Below, piece after piece: positions 8,599 through 18,650 of a DNA stretch of 64,000 nucleotides. Position 1 is the first letter of the stretch; each line of letters starts with the position of its first letter. The position numbers and the translations under genes are program-made. The notes under the pieces are model-generated. The model did not search any database. It had not been told where the DNA came from and saw only the letters and a list, made by a program, of their open reading frames with translations. Source of the stretch: Robertmurraya korlensis NBRC 107688 (GTDB lineage Bacteria; Bacillota; Bacilli; Bacillales; Cytobacillaceae); assembly GCF_001591645.1 (NCBI RefSeq), contig NZ_BCVH01000017.1:1-64000 (forward strand), given 5' to 3'.

Positions 8599-10770
8599 TT
8601 GTCAATGAATAATAAATTGTTTGCTCTAGATATAGGTACTCGCTCGTGTGTGGGCATTATCCTTGAAGAAACAAATGATCAATATCATGTTGTTGATATG
8701 TTGTCTATCGAACACTCTGAGCGAGCTATGCTAGATGGCCAAATCCATGATGTGATGGCTGTATCAAAGCTTATTACCCAAATAAAAGAAGAACTTGAGA
8801 TCAACCATGGTCCTCTTCATAAGGTATGTGTTGCTGCTGCGGGAAGGGCTTTACGAACGGAGCGGTCGAAGGTATCACTTCCCATAAACGGGAAACCAAT
8901 TATGCAGAAACAGGACATTTTACATCTTGAGCTTTTAGCTGTGCAACATGCCCAAGCAGCTGTTGCAGAAAAATACAAGGAAGAGAAAAGTCATTACTAT
9001 TATTGCGTAGGATATTCTGTCCTTTATTATCGTTTAGATGGTGAAGAAATCGGAAGCCTGATTGATCAACAAGGAGACGAGGCATCAGTAGAAATTATCG
9101 CCACCTTTTTACCAAAGGTTGTGGTTGAGTCCTTATTAGCTGCCTTGACGCGCTCAGGTTTAGAAATGGAGGCATTAACACTTGAACCAATAGCAGCTAT
9201 TAATGTTCTCATTCCCCCCTCCATGAGACGATTAAATGTAGCCTTAGTAGATATTGGTGCAGGGACGTCGGATATTGCCTTAACTGATTTAGGAACAGTC
9301 ATTGCCTACGGAATGGTTCCTATCGCAGGAGATGAAATTACGGAAGCAATAAGTGATCAATTTTTACTAGATTTCCCTTTAGCTGAAATAGCTAAAAGAC
9401 AATTAAATACCCAAGATTCAATAACTGTTACTGACATTCTTGGATTTGAGACTGAGGTTTCAAAGGCTGAGGCAATTGAACAAATTTCATATGCCATTGA
9501 TCGGCTAGCTTTATCCATTTGTGAAGAGGTACTTCAACTTAACAACAATAAACCTCCAAAAGCAGTTATGCTGGTTGGTGGTGGTAGCTTAACACCTGAG
9601 TTATCAAAGAAAATTGCTGAGAAACTTCAGCTTCCTGCAAACAGAGTAGCTATTAGAGGAATTGATGCCATCTCTTCCTTAACTGTCTCTGACAAAATCA
9701 CAAAGGGACCAGAGCTTGTCACTCCAATTGGCATTGCCTTAGCTGCCAAACAATCCCCGGTCCAATATAGAACGGTCTATGTAAACGAACAACCTGTTAG
9801 GTTATTCGAGGTAAAAACGTTAACCGTTGGAGATTGCTTGTTAGCTGCTGGAATTAAAATGAATAAATTATACGGTCGACCGGGACTAGCCATGATCGTT
9901 TCTCTAAACGAAAAGAATATAACTATTCCTGGTCAATATGGTGCCCCTCCAACATTACTGAAAAACGGAGAATGCTGTTCTCTAGATGATCCCATTGAAA
10001 ATGGAGATACCCTTTTTGTTGAAAAAGGGCAGGATGGAGATCCTACCATACTATCAATTGGACAATTACTTGATGATATTCCAATGAAGGAAGTAGAGAT
10101 TAATAGGAACACCTATCAAATTGAACCCTCATTTATCTGTAATGGCGAAACTGTCAATACAAATTATATTCTTAAAGACCGGGATGCCATCGTGTTTCAT
10201 TTTCCAAAGACAATTGAAGATCTCTTCTATAATCTAAATCTGACAAATCTTCTAGAAGATCTTCATCCATTTCATTTAATCCTTAATGGAAAGGATACGT
10301 TTTATCCATCCTTCTCAGGGAAGCTATACCGAAACGGTGTGGAATCAAAACTTCAAAGCAGCTTTGAAAATCGCGATAAAATTACCGTACAAAAAAGGGG
10401 TACGATTACTGTACAAGATCTAGCTGATCTAAATCAATATATCCTTAATCAGACAATACCTGTTACATTCAACGATAAAGAAATACTCTTAAAAAAAGAC
10501 ATTACGATCATAACCCGAGGAGATACAATATTAAGTGAGGATTGTACCATTCATGATGGTGATTCCTTAAGCATCACTCATCAAAGGTTACAGCCATTTA
10601 TTTTTCAAGATATTTTTAAAGAGGTTGATATCCACCTTCCAAAAGATACGAATGGATCATTCATCCTTTTGAAGAACAACGAAGAAACAACCTTCTATGA
10701 TCCTCTTGAACCCTTTGACTCAATAAAGATCATTTTTCCAACTCAAAAAGGAAGTCAGGAAATCAAATGA
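8599..10770 (+). CDS. FtsA/PilM-like actin-fold ATPase with C-terminal repeats
   Basis: A 723-aa protein. The first about 380 residues have the FtsA-type actin fold: phosphate-1 motif LDIGTRSCVGII, an SHS2-like insertion at about 80-200, phosphate-2 motif ALVDIGAGTSDIAL and adenosine motif VMLVGGGSLTPEL. It is much longer than FtsA (about 440 aa) and lacks its C-terminal membrane helix. The remaining about 330 residues look like four or five modules sharing a strand, an N-G or N-D turn, then I-x-D-G-D-x-I-x-V, resembling beta-grasp or ubiquitin-like units. A TTG start at 8599 is favoured because AAGGTG lies six bases before it; the ATG at 8605 would be twelve away. It is monocistronic, with its own terminator. 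Function is unknown; a scaffold or membrane-linked filament is inference. Confidence 0.8.
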   Translation: MSMNNKLFALDIGTRSCVGIILEETNDQYHVVDMLSIEHSERAMLDGQIHDVMAVSKLITQIKEELEINHGPLHKVCVAAAGRALRTERSKVSLPINGKPIMQKQDILHLELLAVQHAQAAVAEKYKEEKSHYYYCVGYSVLYYRLDGEEIGSLIDQQGDEASVEIIATFLPKVVVESLLAALTRSGLEMEALTLEPIAAINVLIPPSMRRLNVALVDIGAGTSDIALTDLGTVIAYGMVPIAGDEITEAISDQFLLDFPLAEIAKRQLNTQDSITVTDILGFETEVSKAEAIEQISYAIDRLALSICEEVLQLNNNKPPKAVMLVGGGSLTPELSKKIAEKLQLPANRVAIRGIDAISSLTVSDKITKGPELVTPIGIALAAKQSPVQYRTVYVNEQPVRLFEVKTLTVGDCLLAAGIKMNKLYGRPGLAMIVSLNEKNITIPGQYGAPPTLLKNGECCSLDDPIENGDTLFVEKGQDGDPTILSIGQLLDDIPMKEVEINRNTYQIEPSFICNGETVNTNYILKDRDAIVFHFPKTIEDLFYNLNLTNLLEDLHPFHLILNGKDTFYPSFSGKLYRNGVESKLQSSFENRDKITVQKRGTITVQDLADLNQYILNQTIPVTFNDKEILLKKDITIITRGDTILSEDCTIHDGDSLSITHQRLQPFIFQDIFKEVDIHLPKDTNGSFILLKNNEETTFYDPLEPFDSIKIIFPTQKGSQEIK

Positions 10771-10790
10771 TTCCTGGCTTCCTTTTTTTT
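10750..10790 (+). terminator. Terminator of the FtsA-like gene
   Basis: GGAAGTCAGGAAATCA pairs with TGATTCCTGGCTTCC (one mismatch), followed by nine T. The gene's stop codon lies in the hairpin. Confidence 0.85.
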
Positions 10791-11115
10791 ATAATTCGTT
10801 TTCTTGGGAAACAGTGGCTAACGCTTTACTTGTAATCTTCCAGTGAGATGCATGCCAAGCAACGTCCCCTCTTACAAAAAGAATGGCTTGTGGTGACTCA
10901 TGTTTAATGTGAAAGCGTTCTGCAATATAATTAGAAAGCTCTCTTGATGTTTGAACAATCAAATAATAGCTCTTAACACTTGACTTACTAGTAAATTCTT
11001 CGTATTCCTCATAAGCAGCTTGACTGATCGGACAAGTATTCGAATGCTTTAAGAGATAAAAGTTTTCCTTATCCACAAGAGCATCAAATTGCTCCTTCGT
11101 CTGAATTTGTTCCAT
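10789..11115 (-). CDS. ytxJ: Bacilliredoxin-like protein YtxJ
   Basis: A 108-aa thioredoxin-fold protein of the YtxJ family, a monothiol bacilliredoxin-type protein proposed to act in bacillithiol redox chemistry. The active-site region reads LKHSNTCPISQAAYEEY, with one cysteine in a CPIS motif where a thioredoxin would have two. In B. subtilis ytxG-ytxH-ytxJ form a stress operon. Here a hairpin stands between ytxH and ytxJ, so ytxJ expression may depend on readthrough or a private promoter. Confidence 0.9.
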   Translation of the reverse strand: MEQIQTKEQFDALVDKENFYLLKHSNTCPISQAAYEEYEEFTSKSSVKSYYLIVQTSRELSNYIAERFHIKHESPQAILFVRGDVAWHASHWKITSKALATVSQENEL

Positions 11116-11164
11116 TTTTTCCCCTCCTAAGATATGTATAAGGTTATTTTACACAAATTGTAAT

Positions 11165-11206
11165 AAAAAACGCAGTGTAGATATAATATCATTACCCTGC
11201 GTTTTT
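11165..11206 (-). terminator. Hairpin terminator between ytxH and ytxJ
   Basis: On the minus strand AAAAACGCAG pairs with CTGCGTTTTT around a 21-base loop, followed by a T run. It lies between two genes that share an operon in B. subtilis. Confidence 0.7.
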
Positions 11207-11223
11207 GAACATTTATCTGCTTG

Positions 11224-11694
11224 TTATTGATTGAATTGTGATTCCGTTTCATCAAAAGCTCTTTTTGTTTCCTCGAGCTTTCTTTGAAGATCCTTATCAT
11301 CACTTAAAACTGGAGAAAACTCGTCCTCATACACTAGATTTGCTGTCGACTCATCTTCCGTCTTAACAGGTTTAATTGCTTTCACCTTACTCATGACTTC
11401 ATTGGATTGTTTGAAGACAACTTGTCCAATTGAAGAAGTCTTCCCTTTAGCAACCTCTGCTAATTCTGCGCTCTTCCCTTTTGCTACATCATACAGCTGA
11501 CTAGTTTTCCCTTTTAAATGGTCAGCCTGTGTGTTTAATTCCGTTCTCATTTCTCTACCAGACTTTGGCGCGAGGAATAGTGCAGTTGCTGCTCCAACTA
11601 GCCCACCGATGATAGCACCAAATAAAAATTCCTTCGACCCAGATGTTTCATTTTCTATTTGTCGATTGTCCTTTTCAGTATCGTGATTCACCAT
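11224..11694 (-). CDS. ytxH: YtxH family general stress protein
   Basis: A 156-aa protein. A short hydrophobic helix at about residues 23-43 (FLFGAIIGGLVGAATALFLAP) is followed by the YtxH signature LAPKSGREMR. A long hydrophilic region then contains two near-identical VAKGKSAELAEVAKGKTS units, predicted helical. The family is membrane-associated and stress-induced and its biochemical role is unknown. It sits 14 bases downstream of ytxG and shares the sigma-B-type promoter before that gene. Confidence 0.9.
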   Translation of the reverse strand: MVNHDTEKDNRQIENETSGSKEFLFGAIIGGLVGAATALFLAPKSGREMRTELNTQADHLKGKTSQLYDVAKGKSAELAEVAKGKTSSIGQVVFKQSNEVMSKVKAIKPVKTEDESTANLVYEDEFSPVLSDDKDLQRKLEETKRAFDETESQFNQ

Positions 11695-11708
11695 ATCATA
11701 TTCCTCCT

Positions 11709-12179
11709 CTAATAATAACTTCTTTCTCTTCCCTTCTCACTAAGACCTTTTTCAACAATCACCTTTTCTTTTTTCCTATGTGCCCATCGATCCTTCATTT
11801 CAAGAAAGACATTTCCCCATTGGATCACTTGACTAACCTTGTCTTTATTCTGATCAACAGCGTCGTTTACAGAATTTGTGATTGTTTGAAGAGAAGCATT
11901 AAACTTTTGAATGGTCCCTCCTACATCTTTAACGGAATCCACTACACTTCCTAAGCTTTCTGATTTCTTTTGAATATCTTCTGCTAGGGCATTCGTTTTC
12001 TTCAATAAGTCTGTCGTTTCCCTAGTTACCCCATCAAGCTGACGTTCTAAACCATTTAATGTTTTTGAAATACTATCCAATGTTCCTTGAAGAGACTGTA
12101 ACGCTTTGGATAGAAAGATGACTAAAATAAGAAAGGCAACTGCCGCAATCCCTGCACTTACATAAAGTATCCACTCCAC
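11709..12179 (-). CDS. ytxG: DUF948 membrane protein YtxG
   Basis: A 156-aa protein with an N-terminal transmembrane helix (about residues 4-25) and a long coiled coil (about 25-125). The coil has heptad-like repeats such as SLQGTLDSISKTLNGLERQLDG. This is the DUF948/YtxG family, a general stress protein in B. subtilis. The start is GTG at 12179 with GGAGG eleven bases upstream. It is the first gene after the sigma-B-type promoter. Confidence 0.9.
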   Translation of the reverse strand: MEWILYVSAGIAAVAFLILVIFLSKALQSLQGTLDSISKTLNGLERQLDGVTRETTDLLKKTNALAEDIQKKSESLGSVVDSVKDVGGTIQKFNASLQTITNSVNDAVDQNKDKVSQVIQWGNVFLEMKDRWAHRKKEKVIVEKGLSEKGRERSYY

Positions 12180-12217
12180 AATATCTTACACCTCCATTGA
12201 CGCTTACATTTCATTAC

Positions 12218-12242
12218 TTACCCTACTAAGAATGCGTTAAAC
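12218..12242 (-). promoter_or_regulatory. Sigma-B-type promoter of ytxG-ytxH
   Basis: On the minus strand GTTTAA and GGGTAA are separated by 13 bases, almost the sigma-B consensus (GTTTAA, 12-15 bases, GGGTAT). It lies about 40 bases before the ytxG start. B. subtilis ytxGHJ is a known sigma-B target. Confidence 0.8.
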
Positions 12243-12373
12243 GTCAATCTTAATAAATCAATACTAAAATTTTACCATAAATAAAACAAAATTGTTATAA
12301 GTGCGCCAACTTTCACCCTTTAGGTTACAATAATAAAGGTGTAAAAAGTTTGTTAAAAGGAAGGGAAAAAAAG

Positions 12374-13489
12374 ATGAAAGATTCACGTATTGAGCTTTTA
12401 GCCAAAAATCTTATTAATTACTCAGTTAAGCTGCAACCAGGCGAAAGGGTACTAATTGAAAATTTCGGTTTACAAAGAGAATTAGTAACCGCATTAGTTA
12501 AGGAAGCCTATGCAGCAGGAGGGCATCCTTTCGTACTCCTTAAAGATCAGCAAGTGGACCGTGCCTTGCTACTAGGTGCACAGGAAGATCAATTTAACTT
12601 AATCGCAGATTTTGAAGCGAACGTTATGAGTCAAATGGATGCATACATAGGATTACGTTCCGGCGACAATATCAATGAGCATGCAGATGTACCTGATGAG
12701 AAAATGAAAATTCACGGATCAACAATCGGGAAGAAAGTACACCGTGATATTCGTGTGCCTAAAACAAAGTGGGTTGTCCTGCGTTATCCAAATTCTTCAA
12801 TGGCTCAACTTGCAAAAATGAGCACAGAAGGCTTTGAAGATTTCTATTTTAATGTTTGTAATTTAGATTACGGAAAAATGGATCAGGCCATGGATGCTCT
12901 TGTAGAGTTAATGAATAAAACTGACAAGGTAAGAATCACTGGACCTGGAACGGATTTAACGTTCTCTATTAAAGATATACCGGCTATTAAGTGTTCGGGA
13001 CAAATGAATATTCCTGATGGAGAGGTATATACTGCACCAGTTCGTGATTCTGTCAATGGAGTGATTACTTACAACACTCCTTCTCCATATCAAGGATTTA
13101 CATTTGAAAATGTAAAACTTACTTTTAAAGATGGGAAGATTATTGAGGCCACAGCTAATGATACAGAGCGAATTAATAAAATATTTGATACAGATGAAGG
13201 TGCTCGCTTTGTTGGGGAATTTGCCATTGGTGTAAATCCCTATATACTACACCCGATGCAGGATATTTTATTTGATGAAAAAATTGATGGCAGCTTCCAC
13301 TTTACACCTGGTCAGTGTTATGATGATGCATTTAATGGAAACCATTCGAACATTCACTGGGATATGGTTAATATTCAACGTAGTGACTACGGTGGAGGAG
13401 AAATGTACTTCGATGATGTATTAGTGAGAAAGGATGGGCGCTTCGTAATCAAAGACCTTGAAGTATTAAATCCTGAGAATTTAAAGTAA
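12374..13489 (+). CDS. M29 family aminopeptidase
   Basis: Metal-dependent aminopeptidase of the thermophilic-aminopeptidase family (AmpS/PepS-like), 371 aa, with no signal peptide and probably cytoplasmic. Family segments are IPDGEVYTAPVRDSVNG with a metal-ligand Glu, FVGEFAIGVNP, and HSNIHWDMV with His/Asp ligands. The ATG at 12374 follows AAGGAAGGG; an in-frame TTG at 12350 lies upstream of that site. It is a single gene, divergent from ytxG and followed by a strong terminator. AmpS of B. subtilis is somewhat longer, so the exact orthologue is left open. Confidence 0.9.
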   Translation: MKDSRIELLAKNLINYSVKLQPGERVLIENFGLQRELVTALVKEAYAAGGHPFVLLKDQQVDRALLLGAQEDQFNLIADFEANVMSQMDAYIGLRSGDNINEHADVPDEKMKIHGSTIGKKVHRDIRVPKTKWVVLRYPNSSMAQLAKMSTEGFEDFYFNVCNLDYGKMDQAMDALVELMNKTDKVRITGPGTDLTFSIKDIPAIKCSGQMNIPDGEVYTAPVRDSVNGVITYNTPSPYQGFTFENVKLTFKDGKIIEATANDTERINKIFDTDEGARFVGEFAIGVNPYILHPMQDILFDEKIDGSFHFTPGQCYDDAFNGNHSNIHWDMVNIQRSDYGGGEMYFDDVLVRKDGRFVIKDLEVLNPENLK

Positions 13490-13491
13490 GC

Positions 13492-13525
13492 AAAAAGATG
13501 CAGCTAAAATAGCTGCATCTTTTTT
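13492..13525. terminator. Bidirectional terminator, aminopeptidase / murC
   Basis: AAAAAGATGCAGCT pairs perfectly with AGCTGCATCTTTTT around a five-base loop between convergent genes. Confidence 0.9.
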
Positions 13526-14819
13526 ATAATTGACGTTCGTAAGCTTCTTGAAACTTTTGAATATCTCCAGCACCCATAAATAAAATGACACTGTTTTTAT
13601 GTTGTTTTAAAGTTTCTGTAGTTTCTTCATTGATAATTTCTGCGGAATCGATTTTACTACGTAAGTCCTCTATGGACAACTTTCCGTAGTTTTCTCGAGC
13701 CGAACCAAAAATATCACATAAATATACTTTATCTGCCAATTGAAGACTATCAGCAAATTCCTCTAAAAAGGTTTGTGTTCTTGTAAATGTATGTGGCTGA
13801 AACACAGCAACGATTTCTCGATCTGGATATTTCTGTCTTGCTGCATCCACTGTTGCCTTAATCTCAGTTGGATGATGGGCATAATCATCTATCAACACCT
13901 GAGAGCCAACATGCTTTTCTGTAAATCTTCTCTTAACGCCTGTAAAGCTTAGAAGCTGTTCCTTTACCTTGTCAGCTGATAGCTCTTCATAGTGACAAAT
14001 GGCAATAACTGCAAGTGCATTTAACACATTATGATCACCAAAGGTTGGCACTTGGAATGTATCATAGAAGGTGTTTCTAACAAATACATCGAAGGTCGTT
14101 CCTTCAGTAGTTTTTACCACATTCCTAGCCTGGAAATCATTTTCTTCGTCAAAGCCATAAAAAACAACAGGTACTTTTGCTTGGATTTTTTGAAGCTGTT
14201 CATCATCGCCACAAGCAAATATCCCTTTTTTTACCTGCCATGCCATCTCTTGAAAAGCTGAAAATACATCATCAATATTGGCAAAATAGTCAGGGTGATC
14301 AAAATCAATATTCGTCATAATTGCATAATCTGGAAAATAAGAAAGGAAATGTCTTCTGTATTCACAGGCTTCAAATACAAAATACTCCGCATCTCTTTCT
14401 CCCTTACCAGTACCGTCCCCGATTAAAAAGGCAGTCGGTTTTGCGCCTCTCATGACATGCGAAAGGAGCCCGGTTGTAGATGTCTTCCCGTGGGCACCAG
14501 TCACAGCAACGCTAGTGAAGTTCTGCATAAAATCACCTAAGAAACGGTGATATCGAACGACAGGTAAGCCTAGTTTTATCGCTTCTTGAATTTCTTCATG
14601 TTCATCTGTATAGGCATTTCCAGCTATAACTGTTAATCCAGGTACAATATTTTCTTTTTGGAAAGGCAGGATCTTTATTCCTAATTGTTCAAGAGCTGTC
14701 TGAGTAAAGAAACGCTTCTCTACATCGGAACCCTGAACCTCAAAATTCATATCATGAAGAATTTGTGCCAGTGCACTCATTCCAGATCCTTTTATACCTA
14801 CAAAATGGTAAATTGTCAT
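13524..14819 (-). CDS. murC: UDP-N-acetylmuramate--L-alanine ligase MurC
   Basis: ATP-dependent ligase adding L-alanine to UDP-MurNAc, the first peptide step of peptidoglycan precursor synthesis in the cytoplasm. It is 431 aa. It shows the N-terminal Rossmann motif [15 protein letters not shown], the P-loop [12 protein letters not shown], a [12 protein letters not shown] segment and the C-terminal GAGDIQ. The ATG at 14819 follows GGAGG; a start at 14834 would lie upstream of it. It is downstream of sftA on the same strand but separated by 237 bases. Confidence 0.97.
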   Translation of the reverse strand: MTIYHFVGIKGSGMSALAQILHDMNFEVQGSDVEKRFFTQTALEQLGIKILPFQKENIVPGLTVIAGNAYTDEHEEIQEAIKLGLPVVRYHRFLGDFMQNFTSVAVTGAHGKTSTTGLLSHVMRGAKPTAFLIGDGTGKGERDAEYFVFEACEYRRHFLSYFPDYAIMTNIDFDHPDYFANIDDVFSAFQEMAWQVKKGIFACGDDEQLQKIQAKVPVVFYGFDEENDFQARNVVKTTEGTTFDVFVRNTFYDTFQVPTFGDHNVLNALAVIAICHYEELSADKVKEQLLSFTGVKRRFTEKHVGSQVLIDDYAHHPTEIKATVDAARQKYPDREIVAVFQPHTFTRTQTFLEEFADSLQLADKVYLCDIFGSARENYGKLSIEDLRSKIDSAEIINEETTETLKQHKNSVILFMGAGDIQKFQEAYERQL

Positions 14820-14888
14820 ATAAAGAACCTCCAACCATCTTCTAACTGTATCACAGTATATGACATTTTATTTTATTTGCTCATTTAT

Positions 14889-14910
14889 GCAGTTGGTACT
14901 GCTTTTTTTT
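14889..14910 (+). terminator. Short hairpin with T8 tail between sftA and murC
   Basis: GCAGT-TGGT-ACTGC is followed by eight T on the plus strand. Both neighbouring genes run on the minus strand, so it serves neither. The stem is only five pairs and may be chance. Confidence 0.3.
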
Positions 14911-15056
14911 GCAAACAGTGAACTCAATTTTATCATATTGTGACATTATATCATTTTTTATTTATAAAAACTATGGAACGTTTGGTCATAATACCTTTTC
15001 TATCTATGCCTATTTTACTACATAGTTTATGAGAAAAAGCCTAAAAATAACCATCA

Positions 15057-17585
15057 TTACATTTCTTGAATACTTTGGAGATCATTCTCACCAATTAATA
15101 CATCCCGCGGTTTACTTCCACGATTTTCAGAAATATACCCGTTTTTCTCCATCATATCAATTAATCTAGCTGCTCGATTATATCCAATCTTAAATCTTCT
15201 TTGAAGGCTCGAGGTCGAAGCGGACCCTTGGTCAACGACAAATTCACAAGCTTCAAAAAACAGTTCATCCTCTTCTTCACTAACAGAAGCCCTTTTTAAA
15301 AGCTCTTCTTGATGAAACAGGTAGTTTGGACTTTGTTCTCTCCGTACATGAGCAACCACCGAGTCAATTTCTTCGTCCGAAACAAATGTACCTTGTAGAC
15401 GGACAGGCTTTGAGGATCCATTTTCTAAAAATAGCATGTCTCCACGGCCTAGTAGACGCTCTGCTCCTGCTATATCTATAATGGTACGAGAATCAATTTG
15501 ACTTGAAACAGAAAACGCAATGCGGGTAGGAACATTTGCTTTAATTAAACCAGTAATGACATCAACAGACGGCCGTTGTGTGGCAATAATTAAATGTATT
15601 CCACATGCTCTTGCCTTTTGAGCAATACGACATATTGCCTCCTCTACATCTGCTGGGGCCATCATCATTAAATCTGCTAATTCATCTATAATAATTACAA
15701 CAAAAGGTAACTTATCCGCATGTTGATTATGCTGTTCACACTGCTCGTTAAAACGATTGATTTCCCGAACACCCGTATGCGCAAATAATTCGTATCGTCT
15801 TTCCATTTCTTCCACAGCCCACTTTAGGGCAGCTGTTGCTGCTTTCACATCAGTAATTACAGGGCTTACAAGATGTGGTATTTGATTATAAGGAGCTAGT
15901 TCCACCATCTTCGGATCAATTAATAGCAGCTTCAATTCATCGGGCCTTGCTTTATAGAGAAGGCTGACTAGTATGGTATTGATGCACACACTTTTCCCCG
16001 ATCCAGTAGCTCCTGCAATCAAGCCATGCGGCATTTTACGCAAATCTGTTACGATTGGCTTTCCGGAAATATCTAGTCCGAGTACAGCAGTTAACGGTGA
16101 CTTCGATTGAAGAAACTCTGAACTGTTAATTATCTCTGATAGTAAGACTGGTCTGCTTAATTCATTAGGTACCTCAATCCCGATCGTGTGCTTCCCAGGA
16201 ATCGGTGCTTCAATCCGAATATCTTTTGCGGCTAGACTTAATTTTATATCATCTGCTAGATTTGTGATTTTGTTTACCTTTACACCTGGCTCTGGTTGCA
16301 CTTCAAATCTCGTCACAGATGGACCTTGCGTGACATTCACCACACTTGCTCGAACATTAAAACTTTCTAACGTGTCATTAAGAAGTCTTTCTCGTTCTTC
16401 AAGCCACTCTCCGCTTGTATCATAGATAACTGGAGGGGAAAGGAGATTCAGTTCTGGGAATACGTAATACGGATTTTCCTCATCCACAACTGTATCTACT
16501 TCAAAGTCGTTAGAAAGTAGCACATCTTCTTCCGTTTCTTCTTTAGCAGGCAGTTGTATGGGTGGCACAACAGGGTTATCAGTCATTACCTGCTTCTTCT
16601 GATTCTCTAATTTGCGCCGATCTTCCTGTAACATTAATACATTAAAAGGCAAATGCTTTCGTTTGGGTGCAGGTTCAACAGGGGTTTCTTCCTCTTCATT
16701 ACTATCTAACTCTTCCTGCTCAATCTTCTGTTGTGGATTTGCTTCAATGGTATGCCCCTCTACCTGAACAAGCTCCTGTTCATTTACGTCCGTCTCTTCT
16801 GTTTGAATAATCTGTTCCGCTACTGGTTTCTCTACTTCCTCTATAACGCTCTCTACCGCTGCTGCTACCTCTAATTCCGCAGTAAGTTCCATCGGAATAT
16901 GCTCTTTCAAGTCTATCTCTTGTAATGACTCCAACTGATCGGTAGGAGCCTGTGTAGGTTCTGCTACTGTATCTGTAAAGAATGTTTCATTTTCAGCATT
17001 CATACTAGTTAATTCAATCGGATCCGTCTCTATGACCACTTTCTCTGGAACTATCGTGACTTGTTCCTGTGTCTCCCTAGTTTCCGGTTGAATAGGAATG
17101 TCCGAAGTACGTTCTATGTAATCTTTCTTTATAAACGAATTAAGCTCGTATTCTACCGGCCTCTCTTCCTGATGACTCCCCCTTTTCGTAAATCCATAAA
17201 CAGGAGAAGGAATTTCTGTTGGTCGAAATGGTCTTTTGGATACTTCTCTAGTCTTTGTTTCACTTTTTGGAGTCGGACTCACCGTGCTTTTAGTGATTGG
17301 GCTTACTCTTGGTTTTGAATAAACCGTTTCACTTTTTCTTTTTGTTTCTGTGCGTTGGCGGGAAGAGATTCTTTCTTCTCTGCTTTTTCTAGGTGTTTGC
17401 TGTCTCTCTGTTTCGTCTGGTATTAAAGGAAACTTAAATTTGCCTGTCGGATACTGGTACACGATTCTAACATCAATATCCTTCTGTTCTTTTTTTGTTT
17501 CTTTATAAGGCTCCATCTTTTGTTCAAATATTTCTTCTTGTTCATTGTCATTTATCTTACTAAACAATTTCTTAAACCAATTCAA
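15057..17585 (-). CDS. sftA: Septum-associated DNA translocase SftA
   Basis: FtsK/SpoIIIE-family translocase, 842 aa, which moves chromosomal DNA away from the closing division septum. No transmembrane segment is seen, which distinguishes soluble SftA from SpoIIIE. The first about 370 residues are charged low-complexity linker rich in Glu, Thr and Pro. The motor follows, with Walker [12 protein letters not shown] and Walker [14 protein letters not shown]. The C-terminal gamma winged helix (about 775-842) reads DNA polarity sequences. B. subtilis SftA is about 950 aa, so the linker is shorter here. The gene order murC-sftA-ytpQ is conserved. Confidence 0.95.
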   Translation of the reverse strand: MNWFKKLFSKINDNEQEEIFEQKMEPYKETKKEQKDIDVRIVYQYPTGKFKFPLIPDETERQQTPRKSREERISSRQRTETKRKSETVYSKPRVSPITKSTVSPTPKSETKTREVSKRPFRPTEIPSPVYGFTKRGSHQEERPVEYELNSFIKKDYIERTSDIPIQPETRETQEQVTIVPEKVVIETDPIELTSMNAENETFFTDTVAEPTQAPTDQLESLQEIDLKEHIPMELTAELEVAAAVESVIEEVEKPVAEQIIQTEETDVNEQELVQVEGHTIEANPQQKIEQEELDSNEEEETPVEPAPKRKHLPFNVLMLQEDRRKLENQKKQVMTDNPVVPPIQLPAKEETEEDVLLSNDFEVDTVVDEENPYYVFPELNLLSPPVIYDTSGEWLEERERLLNDTLESFNVRASVVNVTQGPSVTRFEVQPEPGVKVNKITNLADDIKLSLAAKDIRIEAPIPGKHTIGIEVPNELSRPVLLSEIINSSEFLQSKSPLTAVLGLDISGKPIVTDLRKMPHGLIAGATGSGKSVCINTILVSLLYKARPDELKLLLIDPKMVELAPYNQIPHLVSPVITDVKAATAALKWAVEEMERRYELFAHTGVREINRFNEQCEQHNQHADKLPFVVIIIDELADLMMMAPADVEEAICRIAQKARACGIHLIIATQRPSVDVITGLIKANVPTRIAFSVSSQIDSRTIIDIAGAERLLGRGDMLFLENGSSKPVRLQGTFVSDEEIDSVVAHVRREQSPNYLFHQEELLKRASVSEEEDELFFEACEFVVDQGSASTSSLQRRFKIGYNRAARLIDMMEKNGYISENRGSKPRDVLIGENDLQSIQEM

Positions 17586-17730
17586 ACCTAATCACTCTTT
17601 CTTCATTCTCATCATGTCTTCTTATTTTATCACTGAATACAATAATTTCGACAAGAAATAAAAGATTACTAGTAATATTATAATTTTGAATCTTTTGACC
17701 TAACATGTTAAATAACAGTCATTAGGAAAA

Positions 17731-17756
17731 ATAAAAGGACCATCATTGGCCCTTTA
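17731..17756 (-). terminator. Terminator of ytpQ
   Basis: On the minus strand AAAGG-CCA and TGG-CCTTT pair across a mismatch, followed by TTTTATTTTT. It lies directly after the ytpQ stop. Confidence 0.65.
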
Positions 17757-18563
17757 GTTTGGTTTTTTGCTTTTGTTCTTGCCTAAAATAAAAATAGGTT
17801 CTAATTCTCCATTTTCATACAAAAAGGACAAAGCCGTTATTGGAACTCGCCCACTTGCAAAGAAACTCATGGTCATTTGTGCCAAAATATCATAACCCGT
17901 CTCGTTTTGAATATCTGCAATAATTAACACATCCTGATGCGGAACCGCCACAGCCATATCACCAGTTATTTTTGAATGCATTTCCTTTAAAAATGATTCG
18001 TTTAAAACACGGCTAGCATCGTAACCATCGTTTGTATTTAGAAAATAAAAAACATTTCCTGCAACAGTATCACTTTTCATTGTAGTTTTTAGGCTTCTTA
18101 CATTGAAAAGGGCAACTTCACGAATATATTCTCTCGTCCAATTTTCCTTTGTCATTAATGCGTCATCTATTATTCGGTACGCATTTCCTAAGTCTAACGC
18201 ATAATAAACTCTAGTTTCAGCAGTATGATCATCATACACTAAAGGAATTTCTTCACGCGATACAACAGGAGTGGATGTAGAACGGATGACAGGGAAAATT
18301 TTCGTCTTTTCTCCTTCTTGAGTCGTTTTCTCATCCATTGCCTTAAGACCTTCCTCGACATAGTAGACGACTTCATCGATCGCTTTTTCCTTGTCTACTT
18401 CCCATTTTGCTATAATTCTAGGCAATTCAACGGAAATCCCTCTTCCACTATCCTTGCTTTCTATACGGAGTTGATCCGTTTTCCGATCATAGGTTATCGT
18501 ACGGCTATCATTTTGAAGGCGTTTTTCCAGCTCATTCTTCATTTTTTTACTGTCCATTTTCAT
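17754..18563 (-). CDS. ytpQ: DUF1444 protein YtpQ
   Basis: A 269-aa cytoplasmic protein of the DUF1444/YtpQ family, the same length as the B. subtilis protein. Conserved blocks include [21 protein letters not shown] and SVPHQDVLI-like [12 protein letters not shown]. There are no transmembrane segments and no recognised catalytic motif; function is unknown. It sits between ytpP and sftA on the same strand. Confidence 0.88.
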   Translation of the reverse strand: MKMDSKKMKNELEKRLQNDSRTITYDRKTDQLRIESKDSGRGISVELPRIIAKWEVDKEKAIDEVVYYVEEGLKAMDEKTTQEGEKTKIFPVIRSTSTPVVSREEIPLVYDDHTAETRVYYALDLGNAYRIIDDALMTKENWTREYIREVALFNVRSLKTTMKSDTVAGNVFYFLNTNDGYDASRVLNESFLKEMHSKITGDMAVAVPHQDVLIIADIQNETGYDILAQMTMSFFASGRVPITALSFLYENGELEPIFILGKNKSKKPN

Positions 18564-18614
18564 CTATACTTACCTCCTCATTGGAGCATTCTGCTTTTAT
18601 TTTACATGAAATAA

Positions 18615-18639
18615 CCCCCAATCTAAGGAGAATTGGGAG
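18615..18639 (-). terminator. Probable weak terminator after ytpP
   Basis: On the minus strand CTCCCAAT pairs with ATTGGGGG across nine bases. The following T-rich stretch is short. Confidence 0.45.
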
Positions 18640-18650
18640 CTATGTGGTTA

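Noticed and set aside
16600-17560. Low-complexity N-terminal half of SftA as a sign of a broken or fused gene
   Set aside because: SftA proteins normally carry a long variable linker here, and the reading frame is intact.
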